In this document: positions 30,829 to 39,083 of the stretch, piece after piece | Layout of the letters: each line of letters opens with the position of its first letter | Numbering within the stretch: the stretch's first letter is position 1 | Origin: Candidatus Scatomorpha intestinavium | GTDB taxonomy: Bacteria; Bacillota; Clostridia; Oscillospirales; Oscillospiraceae | NCBI GenBank assembly: GCA_018712985.1 | Contig: DVGA01000011.1 | Location: 1 to 43,502 of the forward strand | Reading direction: 5' to 3' | DNA length: 43,502 nt | Made by a program: the position numbers and the translations under genes | The notes under the pieces: generated by a model | Seen by the model: the letters and a program-made list of their open reading frames with translations, nothing else | Databases searched by the model: none | What the model was told of the DNA's origin: nothing

Positions 30829-31852
30829 CCCGAATAAGGCTTTTCACGCTGCCGCGCTCCACAAGCGTGTGCGGCAGCACGAGCTTCTGCGCATTCCGCG
30901 TGCCGTTGAGCATGTCGTAGAGCAGGTGCGCGGCCTCGTAGCCTTTCTGCTTGATGTTCTGGTCGACGGTGGTGATTTTGGGGTCGGTGTAATTTGTGAC
31001 CTCCAGCCCGTCGTAGCCGACCACGGAGTAATCCTCCGGCACGCGGCGGCCCATGGCCTTCAGCGCCTCGATGGTGCCTATCGCAAGCATGTCGCTCATG
31101 CAGAGAAAGGCTGTCACGCTGTCCAGAGAGTGGGCTTTGAAGTATTCATTCACGCCGGTGAGGGCCTCCTCGCGGTGGAAGTTCGTGTAGATGATATTGT
31201 CGTGCGTCAGCTCCAGGCCGTTGCGCTCGAAGGCCTGATACGCGCCGGCCAGGCGCTCCATGCTGACCATGGCATCCTTGCGGCCGTGTACAAGCACGAT
31301 GCGGCGGTGGCCACGGTCGATAAGGTATTGCGCGAGTTCATCAAAGGCTGCAACATCGTCGAGCGTGATGTTGCTGATGTGCTCGCCCCGCACCTCGGTG
31401 TCTATGGTGACACACGGGCGGCTGCTCACCGGGAGAGCCTCGCAGTAAGGGTCGGTGGTCTTGAGCCCGAAGAGGATGGCCCCGGCGATGTTATATTCAT
31501 AACAGAGCTGCTCATAGCTCTTCTCAAGCTGGGTTTTGGAGTTGATGACATACATCGCGATGTCGATGCTGTGCTCCGAGGCGAACTGATAGATGCCCTT
31601 CATGAGCATCGTCTCGAAGTCGTTGAGCATTGTGTCCTCAAGGAAGCCCGAGAGTATGAGGGCGATGCGTTTCATGTGTTTCGAGGAGAGGCTGCGGGCC
31701 ATCTGGTTGGGCGTGTAGCCCAGCTCCCGCGCCACGCGCTGTATGCGCTCGCGCGTGTGGATGTTCACGTCCTCGTAGTTGTTGAGCGCACGGGAGACTG
31801 TGCCAATGGTCACTCCGGCGGCCTTTGCCACATCTCGTATAGTAGCCGCCAT
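30824..31852 (-). CDS. LacI-family repressor of alpha-glucoside locus 2
   Basis: 342 residues: HTH TIRDVAKAAGVTIGTVSRAL, hinge NQMARSLSSKH, then the ligand domain (RIALILSGF, AGAILFGLKTTDP, LCMSDMLAIGTIEALKAMG, VVGYDGLEVTNYTDPKITTV). The start is ATG 31852, with GGGAGGGAAA upstream. The longer open frame to 31927 includes the promoter and is not coding. The paired AAAACGTTTT operators, one behind its own promoter and one before the binding-protein gene, indicate autorepression and control of the transporter-phosphorylase operon. Its HTH recognition residues differ from those of lacI 1, in line with a different operator. Confidence 0.92.
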   Translation of the reverse strand: MAATIRDVAKAAGVTIGTVSRALNNYEDVNIHTRERIQRVARELGYTPNQMARSLSSKHMKRIALILSGFLEDTMLNDFETMLMKGIYQFASEHSIDIAMYVINSKTQLEKSYEQLCYEYNIAGAILFGLKTTDPYCEALPVSSRPCVTIDTEVRGEHISNITLDDVAAFDELAQYLIDRGHRRIVLVHGRKDAMVSMERLAGAYQAFERNGLELTHDNIIYTNFHREEALTGVNEYFKAHSLDSVTAFLCMSDMLAIGTIEALKAMGRRVPEDYSVVGYDGLEVTNYTDPKITTVDQNIKQKGYEAAHLLYDMLNGTRNAQKLVLPHTLVERGSVKSLIRE

Positions 31853-31872
31853 ATACGTCTTTCCCTCCCGCC

Positions 31873-31885
31873 GAAAACGTTTTTG
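31873..31885. promoter_or_regulatory. LacI-type operator (locus 2, lacI 2 promoter)
   Basis: GAAAACGTTTTTG shares 12 consecutive bases with the operator at 30772-30785 and contains the AAAACGTTTT palindrome. It lies between the -10 and the SD of lacI 2. Confidence 0.77.
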
Positions 31886-31898
31886 CAAGTATGTTTCC

Positions 31899-31927
31899 TT
31901 TATACATGATAAACAGCGCCGTGTCAA
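31899..31927 (-). promoter_or_regulatory. Promoter of lacI 2
   Basis: Minus strand TTGACA (31927-31922), 17-bp spacer, TATAAA (31904-31899). This is close to consensus. Confidence 0.85.
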
Positions 31928-32020
31928 GAATTATTTTTGATTTTGTGTAATTTTTTTAGAGCGCCGGCAATGGCGCGCTTGTGCAGCCGCTGCGGGGCGG
32001 TGTTCAGCGGGCAAAAGCAC

Positions 32021-32048
32021 TTGAGGTCTGGAAAAAACCTGCTATAAT
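32021..32048 (+). promoter_or_regulatory. Promoter of the unknown helical protein gene
   Basis: TTGAGG (32021-32026), 16-bp spacer, TATAAT (32043-32048) with an extended TGC before it. It lies about 30 bases before the GTG start. Confidence 0.82.
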
Positions 32049-32077
32049 AGTACCAATTACGGGTTGGGGGTGCGGCT

Positions 32078-33181
32078 GTGGAGATACATCTTACGGAGCG
32101 GGCCGCCGCTGAGTACGAGAGGATAAGCTCCGGGGCAATGACGCCGGAAATGGCGTCGGAATATCTGCGCGACGGGCGGATCGCCCTGAGGACGTTTTCG
32201 GAATCGCTGCGGGACATCTATCCATATCCTGACCTCGGACTGCGCCTGACGGACTCCTTCCGGGCCTATGAGCCGGAGAGTTCCGCCGAGGCTGCGGCGA
32301 AGAAGGTGCGCGGCTGGCTCGACGGGAAGAGCCGCCCCGTCCGCAAGGAGGATGTGTTCAAAATAGGCTTCGCCCTTGATCTGAGCGAGGGGGATGTCAG
32401 CCATCTGCTCGGGCAGTGCACCGGATACGGCATACATTACCGCGACCCGAAGGACGTGGTCTACTCCTGGTTCCTGCGCAACGACAGGGGATACGACGAG
32501 GCCCGGGAATTCTATGCCGGGCTTCCGCCGGCCGGGCGCGCCGCCGAGTACATAGAGAGCGCCGGGGGCGCTCACATAACCTTCGAGCTGCGGAACGCGC
32601 TCATGTCCGCCCGCTCGCCGGAGGAGCTGCGCGAGGCGTATCTGGAAAATATCGGCCGCTTCGGCGAGCTGCATTTGAGGGCGTACAAGTATTTTGAAAA
32701 ATATCTCGGCCTGCTGACCCGCCCGGAGGGCTGGGACGGGGACGGCGCGAAGGATTACTCGCTCGACACGGTGATGGAGCAGTACCTCACGCTGCACATG
32801 CCGTCCGGCCGCTCGCGCGGGGGCTATTCGGTGACGCAGAAGCTGCTCAAGCGCAACTGGCCGAACGCGACCTCGCTGAAAAACATCCGCGCGCACCGGG
32901 AGGACGTCCCGCGCAAGCTGCTGCTGTTGCTGTACGTCATAACCGAAAACGTGGTCGACGGGGAGTACAGCGAGCTGGATGAGGACTATCTGAGCATAAG
33001 CGAGCGGCTGCGGCAGCACTGGTGGGTGCTGAACGCGATACTGATCGACTGCGGGATGCCCACGCTCGACCCGCGCAGCGCGACAGACTGGCTCGTCATG
33101 TATGCGCTGACCGCCGACGGCGACGAGTCGATGAGCGAGCGTATGAGCCGGGTCATAGACCACCTTTTCGCCGACATGTAA
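32078..33181 (+). CDS. Hypothetical helical protein, possible HTH-like module
   Basis: 367 residues, cytosolic, predicted almost entirely helical. GTG 32078 follows GGGGGTG. The segment VRGWLDGKSRPVRKEDVFKI followed by GFALDLSEGDVSHLLG (about 82-118) has the cadence of XRE-like proteins that choose to bind by an HTH (set-up of LAFALGLS...ANELL). The next stretch GYGIHYRDPKDVVYSWFL is typical of a group of uncharacterised Clostridia proteins. The C-terminal half contains SVTQKLLKRNWPNATSLKNI and a long helical tail. I assign no function. It has its own strong promoter and converges on the phospho-signalling operon, sharing a bidirectional terminator with it; a regulatory link to that operon is conceivable but unproven. 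Confidence 0.6.
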   Translation: MEIHLTERAAAEYERISSGAMTPEMASEYLRDGRIALRTFSESLRDIYPYPDLGLRLTDSFRAYEPESSAEAAAKKVRGWLDGKSRPVRKEDVFKIGFALDLSEGDVSHLLGQCTGYGIHYRDPKDVVYSWFLRNDRGYDEAREFYAGLPPAGRAAEYIESAGGAHITFELRNALMSARSPEELREAYLENIGRFGELHLRAYKYFEKYLGLLTRPEGWDGDGAKDYSLDTVMEQYLTLHMPSGRSRGGYSVTQKLLKRNWPNATSLKNIRAHREDVPRKLLLLLYVITENVVDGEYSELDEDYLSISERLRQHWWVLNAILIDCGMPTLDPRSATDWLVMYALTADGDESMSERMSRVIDHLFADM

Positions 33182-33191
33182 ACACGCAGAA

Positions 33192-33224
33192 AATTGCCCC
33201 GCATGGATTCCATGCGGGGCAATT
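33192..33224. terminator. Bidirectional terminator between converging transcripts
   Basis: AATTGCCCCGCATG (33192-33205) pairs perfectly with 33211-33224 in a 14-bp or longer stem. It lies 11 bases after one stop and 6 bases before the other. T-tracts are short on both sides. Confidence 0.82.
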
Positions 33225-33230
33225 CCTGTT

Positions 33231-36200
33231 TCAGTTCCAGGGATTTACGCTTGTGTTGCCTTCAAAGGCGCCGCCGGGTTCGACGATCACCGCCTCGGAG
33301 GCATCCAGGCCGGAGTAGATGCTGCCATGGTTGTCCAGGAGGCCGGAGACACGTATGGACTGCACCATATACAGCGCGCCGCTGTTGGTGAGCGTGCCCT
33401 CGACGCGCAGCCCGTCAAAGTCCGAAAAGTAGGTGTTTATGATGTCGCCGCTGTTGAGCAGCTCCGCGCCCCGGGCGATCGTCAGGCAGCCGCCGCCGTT
33501 GTACAGCGAGCCGGCCGCGCCGATTATGATTTCCGCACCCTCGCTGAGCTGCAGCTCGCCGGATTGCCGGTACGCCGCGCCGCCGTCGACCTCAATGACG
33601 GCCGCGCCCATGAGGTCCATGCCGCAGAGCTGGATCACGCGCGAGCCGGAGACGTCGAGCTCGAGCGCGGCGGAGAACATGTCCTCGCCGGCCAGGGCGA
33701 GCACGCTGCCGCCGGAGACGGAGGCGGAGGTGAGCGGGACGCCGTTGTTCACGTCCCAGAGCAGCATGGAGCCCTCGTCGAGGACGACGCCCCTCATCTC
33801 AAAGCTGCTGTCCCGGGTGTATACCCAGGAGCCGCCGGTCACGGTGAGGTCAGCGAGCCCGCCCGTGCCGCGCCATGAGCAGGTAAGCTCGGCCATGCCG
33901 CCGTTCTGCACCGTTAAGTTGTCGCAGACAAGCTCGCCGTTGACGCAGAATATGGTGCCGTCGACCGTTATCTGTGCGCCCTCGGGCATGATGAGGCTCC
34001 CAGCCACGTAGAGCGGCTTCGTGACGGTCAGCGGCTGCGTCAGGCTCAGCTCGTTTTCAATGACCACCGCCTCGATGCTCTCGTCGGCCATGGCCTCTGT
34101 GAGCTCGGCCTCGGTCGCGGCGTACGCCTGCGGCACCTCGCCGTCTATGGGCGTGAAGTCCGCGCACCACTCCGTGCCGTTCACCGCGCCGCTGGTTTCG
34201 GCGTAATCCCGGCGCAGGAACACGCCCTCCGTGGTGTTGAACTCGCCACCTTCGGCTATGTTGAGCGTGCCGCCGTCGTACATGTCCAGCACGCCGTAGT
34301 TATACAGCAGCCCGCCGGAGGGCACGTCTATCCGTCCTTGGTTGACCACGAGCCCTGCTATGTCGAGATTCCCGGCGACGCTTATGCTGCCGAGGTTGCT
34401 CATCTCGCCGCCCATGTAGAAATAGGCGTTCTCGCCTATGTCAATGTCGCCGCAGTTGACGAAGCCGTACCAGTCGAAGCCGAGCAGGTTCTGCTCTGCG
34501 CCCTCGGGAGTGGCGTCGAAAACCATGGAGCCGAAGTTGAGGACGTCGGACCACACCGCGTTATATGTCGTAAACTTCATCTCGCCGAAGTTCAGCAGCG
34601 ACCACGGCGTGTCGTCCTCGCCATCGTTGTTGATCCAGAGGCCGCCGGCGGGTTCGAAAGTGCCGTAGTTCAACACAGCGGAACTCTCGCCGCCGCACCA
34701 CACGGCGCTGCTTATGCTGCCGTAGTTTATGAGCGACGCACCGTACATGTGAAGCTCATGCCCGGCCCCGGACGAGATGCTCGCGCCCTCGCTCACTATG
34801 AGCGGCGCTGAAAAATCGAGGGTCTCGGTAAGCTCTATGCTGCCATCGACAACTATTGCGCTCACCCCGGCGGACTGGCTCGCGGCCCTGAGCCCGTCGA
34901 ATGTGGAGACGGTCCTCACCCCGGCGGCGTCAAGCCTTATGTCGTGGATTTCGCCGTTTATGCTGCCGCCGTTTTGCGCGAGGGAATTGTCCGTGAGCAG
35001 ATACACCGAGGAATCGACATAGGCCTCACCCTCGGTCACGAGCGCGCCGCCGTCGGCGATGATTGTGCCCTCGCCGAGCACTTCCCCGGCCACCCACAGC
35101 ACGCCGCCCTCGCGCAGTATGAGCGCGCAGGAGTTGTTGATATGGGTGCCCTCGCTTATGAGCAGAGGCTTTGTCAGCTCTGTGACCAGCTGTGAGAATA
35201 TAACGTCCTCGGAGTGCGGTGCGACAATGACCGCCGGGACGGAGTGATCGGCCAGGGCGAAGATGAGTTCGGTTTCCGTGTTCACCGTGGCGGCGTCCGC
35301 GAAGAGCTCATCGCGTTCGGGGACCGCTGCCGCGGCCGACGGCCCCGCCGTGCCTGTGCCGGTGGCGTCCGCCGGGGTCTGGGCGTCCTGCCTGCCGCCG
35401 GAAACGGCGATTATGACCGCAATCACGAGCAGCAGCGCGGCGGCCCCGGCCATTATCCAGCCGGGCAGCGTCCGGCGTTTTCCGGACGTGCCCGCCGTTT
35501 TTCCGGCTGCGTCCGCCGCGGCCGGTTCATCGGCATTTTCATCGCCGCTGTCAATCGTGACCGTGTCCGGGGCGGGCGGCTCGATGTCCCCGCCGCTCGG
35601 GTGGGGTTCGTCCCCGCCGATGACGGGCTCGTCATCATCAACAAATTCGTCCAGCCCGAAAGAGCCCATGTCTGTGGCGCAGTAGAGCCACGCGTACAGC
35701 TCATCCACAGACTGGAAGCGCTTTTCGGGGTTCACTGCCATGCCTTTGAGCAGGGCCCTCTGCTGCACGGGGTGTATGTCCACGCCCAGCTTGCGCGGGG
35801 TGACCAGCTCGTCGGACAGCAGCCGGTCGAGCGATTGCGGCGGGACGCGGCCCGTCAGGCAGAAGTATATGGTGGCCGAGAGGGCGTAGACGTCCGTCCA
35901 CGGTCCCTGCCCCTTGCGCTGGTACTGCTCTATCGGGGCGTAGCCCTGCTTGAGGGCCACGGTCATGGTCTCCGTCCCGCTCGACGATTCACGGGCACAG
36001 CCGAAGTCCAAGAGGCGCACCGAGCCGTGTTCCAGCATGAGGTTGTCCGGGCTTATGTCCCGGTGGATGAGCCCCGCCTTGTGCATGGCGCTGAGCGCGG
36101 TGAAGAGCGGCTCTATGAGCCGGAAGAGCTCGTCCGCGGGTATCCGGCCTCCTCGCTGTTTGGCGAGGTCTATGAAATTTGTCCCCTCGACGTACTCCAT

Positions 36201-36662
36201 TACGATATAGGCCGTGTTGTTGGCCTCGAAAAAGTCGCGCACCATGACTATCTGGGGCTGCTTTTCCATGCGGGCCATCGTGCGCGCCTCGTAGAGGAAG
36301 CGCTGGAGCCCGCGCTCGTAGCTCTGGGCGTTTTTCCCGACGAAGCTGTGCACCTCGAGGGAGGTGGCCGAGTGCCGGCTTGCGCGGTCGGTGGGGAAAT
36401 ACTCCTTTATCGCCACCTTCATATCAAGGCGCAGGTCGCAGCCTATATAGGTAATGCCGAAGCCGCCCTCGCCGAGGACGCGGCCGATGAGATACCTGCC
36501 CATCAGTATGGTCCCGGGCGGCACGTGGTACGGCGCGGGCGTGTACGCGCCCTGTGTCAGGCCGCAGACGGGGCAGGTCTCCCCGGGCTGGACGCGGCTC
36601 ATGCAATATGGGCAGTATTCGTTGGCGGAGGGGATGCCCCCACCCGGATTTTCCGTGATCAC
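33231..36662 (-). CDS. Transmembrane Ser/Thr kinase with N-terminal zinc ribbon and beta-helix-like exterior
   Basis: 1143 residues. A zinc ribbon (Cys17, Cys20, Cys30, Cys33) precedes a Hanks-type kinase (about 54-330): GEGGFG loop 64-69, VAIKEYFP with Lys86, HRDISPDN with Asp202, DFG 219-221, and GYAPIEQYQ in the activation segment. An acidic linker is followed by one membrane helix (about 401-420). About 700 residues outside consist of short repeated strands rich in Gly, Asn and Ser (GGVLWVAGEVLGEGTIIADG; MSNLGSISVAGNLDIAG; GGLLYNYGVLDMYDGGTL), suggesting a right-handed parallel beta-helix. All kinase catalytic residues are present. PASTA repeats, the usual exterior of Firmicute PknB kinases, are absent. 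Start GTG 36662 has SD GGGGAGGTGA. It is the last gene of the operon and has an internal promoter. Confidence 0.9.
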   Translation of the reverse strand: MITENPGGGIPSANEYCPYCMSRVQPGETCPVCGLTQGAYTPAPYHVPPGTILMGRYLIGRVLGEGGFGITYIGCDLRLDMKVAIKEYFPTDRASRHSATSLEVHSFVGKNAQSYERGLQRFLYEARTMARMEKQPQIVMVRDFFEANNTAYIVMEYVEGTNFIDLAKQRGGRIPADELFRLIEPLFTALSAMHKAGLIHRDISPDNLMLEHGSVRLLDFGCARESSSGTETMTVALKQGYAPIEQYQRKGQGPWTDVYALSATIYFCLTGRVPPQSLDRLLSDELVTPRKLGVDIHPVQQRALLKGMAVNPEKRFQSVDELYAWLYCATDMGSFGLDEFVDDDEPVIGGDEPHPSGGDIEPPAPDTVTIDSGDENADEPAAADAAGKTAGTSGKRRTLPGWIMAGAAALLLVIAVIIAVSGGRQDAQTPADATGTGTAGPSAAAAVPERDELFADAATVNTETELIFALADHSVPAVIVAPHSEDVIFSQLVTELTKPLLISEGTHINNSCALILREGGVLWVAGEVLGEGTIIADGGALVTEGEAYVDSSVYLLTDNSLAQNGGSINGEIHDIRLDAAGVRTVSTFDGLRAASQSAGVSAIVVDGSIELTETLDFSAPLIVSEGASISSGAGHELHMYGASLINYGSISSAVWCGGESSAVLNYGTFEPAGGLWINNDGEDDTPWSLLNFGEMKFTTYNAVWSDVLNFGSMVFDATPEGAEQNLLGFDWYGFVNCGDIDIGENAYFYMGGEMSNLGSISVAGNLDIAGLVVNQGRIDVPSGGLLYNYGVLDMYDGGTLNIAEGGEFNTTEGVFLRRDYAETSGAVNGTEWCADFTPIDGEVPQAYAATEAELTEAMADESIEAVVIENELSLTQPLTVTKPLYVAGSLIMPEGAQITVDGTIFCVNGELVCDNLTVQNGGMAELTCSWRGTGGLADLTVTGGSWVYTRDSSFEMRGVVLDEGSMLLWDVNNGVPLTSASVSGGSVLALAGEDMFSAALELDVSGSRVIQLCGMDLMGAAVIEVDGGAAYRQSGELQLSEGAEIIIGAAGSLYNGGGCLTIARGAELLNSGDIINTYFSDFDGLRVEGTLTNSGALYMVQSIRVSGLLDNHGSIYSGLDASEAVIVEPGGAFEGNTSVNPWN

Positions 36663-36701
36663 CGCGATTCACCTCCCCGGGGCTGAAATCCATCCTGAAT
36701 C

Positions 36702-36730
36702 AGTATACAACAGGCCGCAGAATGTGGCAA
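36702..36730 (-). promoter_or_regulatory. Internal promoter of the beta-helix kinase gene
   Basis: Minus strand TTGCCA (36730-36725), 17-bp spacer, TATACT (36707-36702), in the only sizeable gap (85 bases) of the operon. Confidence 0.75.
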
Positions 36731-36747
36731 GCTGGAATGGCTGTACA

Positions 36748-37728
36748 TCAGGCGCGCCCCCTCCCTAAAAGCCGGTCCGCGAGCCGCCGGAAAAACGACG
36801 GCTTCCCGCGGCCGCGGCGGGCCTTTGCCGGCACGGGCGACAGCTCGCGCAGCAGGTCGTCCGCGGTCTGCGTGCGCTCCATGGGCTGCACAGCCAGGCC
36901 GTGGAGAATGGCGGCGTCCTCCTCGGGCGTCAGCGCCACGCCGAGCGAGATGAGCGGCCGGAGCGGGTCGTTGTCCAGGCGGTCGACGGCCTCGGGGGGA
37001 TTGATACCCGACAGCAGGTAATAAATGGTGGCGCACAGGGCGTATATGTCCGTGTAGGGGCCCTGGCCGCTGGTGATGTGCTGCTCTATCGGCGAGTAGC
37101 CGAACTTGAGAAAGACGGTCTTTTTGTCCTGGCTCATGCTGCGCGCCGAGCCGAAATCGATCAGCTTGAGCGTCCCGTCGGGCATCCACATTATGTTGTC
37201 GGGCGTGATGTCGCGGTGTAGTATCCCGGAGCGGTGCATGGCCGCGATGTCAAGCAGCAGCTTCGGCAGCCTGGGCAGCAGCTCCTCCGGGGGGATGCGC
37301 CCGCCGAGCTCCATGGCCTTTTTGTACAGCGGCATCCCGTCGAGGTATTCCATTACGAGATAGCTCGTGTTATTCGCGTCAAAGGTGCTGAGCACGCGCA
37401 CCACCGAGTCGCAGCCGCTCAGCGCCGTGAGCGTCCTGCCCTCCTCGCTGAAGCGGGAGAGGCGGCTCACATACTCCTCCTCGTAGCCCGGCCGGGCGCA
37501 GACCGTGATACCGTCGCTGCCGCGGACGGCGCAGTCCTTCGGGAAAAATTCCTTGATTGCCACGGTCGCGCCGTTCGCGGAGCCCTCGATGCCGTTGAAG
37601 CTCTCCGCCTCATAGGTTATGCCGAAGCCGCCCTGACCGATCACCCGCTTGAGATAGTAGCCTGGGCCGTGCCCGCCGGGGAGCTTGACGCCGGGCTCAA
37701 GGGCGCCGTACCATTCCGAGTTCGGCAT
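36748..37728 (-). CDS. Soluble Ser/Thr protein kinase
   Basis: 326 residues. Kinase core about 25-295: GQGGFGITYEAES, VAIKEFFPKD with Lys59, HRDITPDN with Asp173, DFGSAR with Asp191, FGYSPIEQH in the activation loop, and TDIYALCATIYYLLSG. The C-terminal tail is short and very basic (KARRGRGKPSFFRRLADRLLGRG), with no membrane helix; the tail could contact membrane or nucleic acid. It is closely related in the catalytic part to the downstream beta-helix kinase (shared FF(E/D)ANNT-type segment, PIEQ loop), so the two probably arose by duplication. The gene begins one base after the protease-FHA stop, with SD GGGAGG inside the upstream gene. Confidence 0.92.
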   Translation of the reverse strand: MPNSEWYGALEPGVKLPGGHGPGYYLKRVIGQGGFGITYEAESFNGIEGSANGATVAIKEFFPKDCAVRGSDGITVCARPGYEEEYVSRLSRFSEEGRTLTALSGCDSVVRVLSTFDANNTSYLVMEYLDGMPLYKKAMELGGRIPPEELLPRLPKLLLDIAAMHRSGILHRDITPDNIMWMPDGTLKLIDFGSARSMSQDKKTVFLKFGYSPIEQHITSGQGPYTDIYALCATIYYLLSGINPPEAVDRLDNDPLRPLISLGVALTPEEDAAILHGLAVQPMERTQTADDLLRELSPVPAKARRGRGKPSFFRRLADRLLGRGRA

Positions 37729-37729
37729 A

Positions 37730-39067
37730 TCAGGCGCCTCCCTTGACGTCTATTATGAAGCTCTGCTCGTCGGAGCCGAGGCTGAACACGTCGCCGGGCC
37801 TGAGGGAGGCAGTCTCGTTCGGGGACAGCCTGCGGCCGTTGACAAACGTGCCGTAGGTCGAGCCGAGGTCGCGCAGGTATACTACCCCGTTCCCCGCGCT
37901 CAGCTCGCAGTGCGTCCGGCTCACGCCGCTGACCTCGGCGGGGTACACGAAGCTGCACTGCTGCCCGTCGCGGCCTATGCGCACCGTGCCGTCTATTGCG
38001 AAGCGTCGCCCGGCGAACGCGCCGCTGAGGCCCTGGAACCTGAAGGCCGCGGGAGCAGCCGCACCGGCCGGCGCCGGCGCCCCGACAGGGCGCTTCCTGC
38101 GCCTGAGCACGAGAACGAGCACGGCGATTATCACGACGATCACGGCCGCGATCATCACATACAGCCAGATGCCGGGGCCGCCGTCCGGCTCATATACGTC
38201 ATAGGCTATGCCCAGCTCGTCGAGCTTGTCGGCGACGTAGCTTATGCGCACGGCGTAAGACGAGGTGTTGCCGCTCTCGGGCGTTATCGTGTAGGTGTTG
38301 ATGCCGATGACCGCGCCGCCGGCGTTGAGCAGCGGGCCGCCGGAGTTGCCGGAATTTATCGTGGCGTCGTGCTGGATGAGGCGCGTTCCGCCCAGGCTTG
38401 AAGATGTGGTGAAGCGGGAGACCACGCCGGACGTGACGGTGACGTTTTCGACGCTCGCGGGGCGCTCAAGCCCGTAGTTACCCACCTCGGTCTGGTCGGA
38501 GGTGCCGGGATAGCCGAGCGCATAGACGGATTCGGTCTCGCTCACGGCGCTCTCGTCCGGGAGCAGGGGCAGCGCCGTGCGGCCCGCCGGGGCGGAGGCG
38601 GCCTGAAGGACGGCGTAGTCGGGATAGCCGCTCTCGGAGTAGTACAGCACCTCGCAGGGGACGCACTGGCTCTGGTCCACGGTGTGTGTGAGCGGGTCCC
38701 ATGAGAGGTCGTTGAGCATGATGTACACGTTGGACGCGGGCATGGACGTGGCGCCGAGGTAGTTCCCCTCCTCGTCGTAGACCTCGGGCTCGAAGGTCAC
38801 AACATGCGTATTGGTGACGAAGTTCACCGTCTCCTGCCCGGTCTCGCCCACTCCGAAGCCGGAGCCGAAGCTGTAGGCCATCTCCATGATGTACAAATCC
38901 CCGGCGCTGTCCATGATCAGCGAGCTCGGGCCGTAGGCCGCGATGCGGACGACGCCGCTGCGGCTGGAATTTATGATATCGCCGCTGCCGGAGGCGGATG
39001 CCCCGCAGGTGAGGACGGCAAGGGCCATTATCAGCGCAAGAACAAGGGCGGCATGTTTCTTTTTCAT
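37730..39067 (-). CDS. Exported trypsin-like protease linked through a membrane helix to a cytosolic FHA domain
   Basis: 445 residues. A signal peptide (about 1-26) is followed by a chymotrypsin-fold protease: His88 in FVTNTHVV, Asp150 in YPDYAVLQ, Ser242 in INSGNSGGPLL, and the HtrA-like ALGYPG loop. A membrane helix (about 299-322) with a following RRRKR stop-transfer places the rest inside. The C-terminal FHA domain (about 345-445) has IGRDGQQC, VSRTHCELS and LGSTYGTFVNGRRL, so its phosphothreonine-binding Arg, Ser and His positions are kept. No PDZ domain is seen. The protein can couple exterior proteolysis to interior phospho-recognition in either direction. It lies between the phosphatase and kinase genes, with only short gaps. 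Confidence 0.88.
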   Translation of the reverse strand: MKKKHAALVLALIMALAVLTCGASASGSGDIINSSRSGVVRIAAYGPSSLIMDSAGDLYIMEMAYSFGSGFGVGETGQETVNFVTNTHVVTFEPEVYDEEGNYLGATSMPASNVYIMLNDLSWDPLTHTVDQSQCVPCEVLYYSESGYPDYAVLQAASAPAGRTALPLLPDESAVSETESVYALGYPGTSDQTEVGNYGLERPASVENVTVTSGVVSRFTTSSSLGGTRLIQHDATINSGNSGGPLLNAGGAVIGINTYTITPESGNTSSYAVRISYVADKLDELGIAYDVYEPDGGPGIWLYVMIAAVIVVIIAVLVLVLRRRKRPVGAPAPAGAAAPAAFRFQGLSGAFAGRRFAIDGTVRIGRDGQQCSFVYPAEVSGVSRTHCELSAGNGVVYLRDLGSTYGTFVNGRRLSPNETASLRPGDVFSLGSDEQSFIIDVKGGA

Positions 39068-39083
39068 CCTTCTCTTTCTCCTT

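Noticed and set aside
33231..35450. Repeated strand motifs considered as a CRISPR-like or tandem DNA repeat
   Set aside because: The repetition is at protein level only; there is no constant DNA repeat length or spacer pattern.
35214..36686. 490-residue plus-strand frame over the kinase domain
   Set aside because: The minus strand encodes all kinase motifs; the plus frame is Arg/Gly/Ala-rich shadow.
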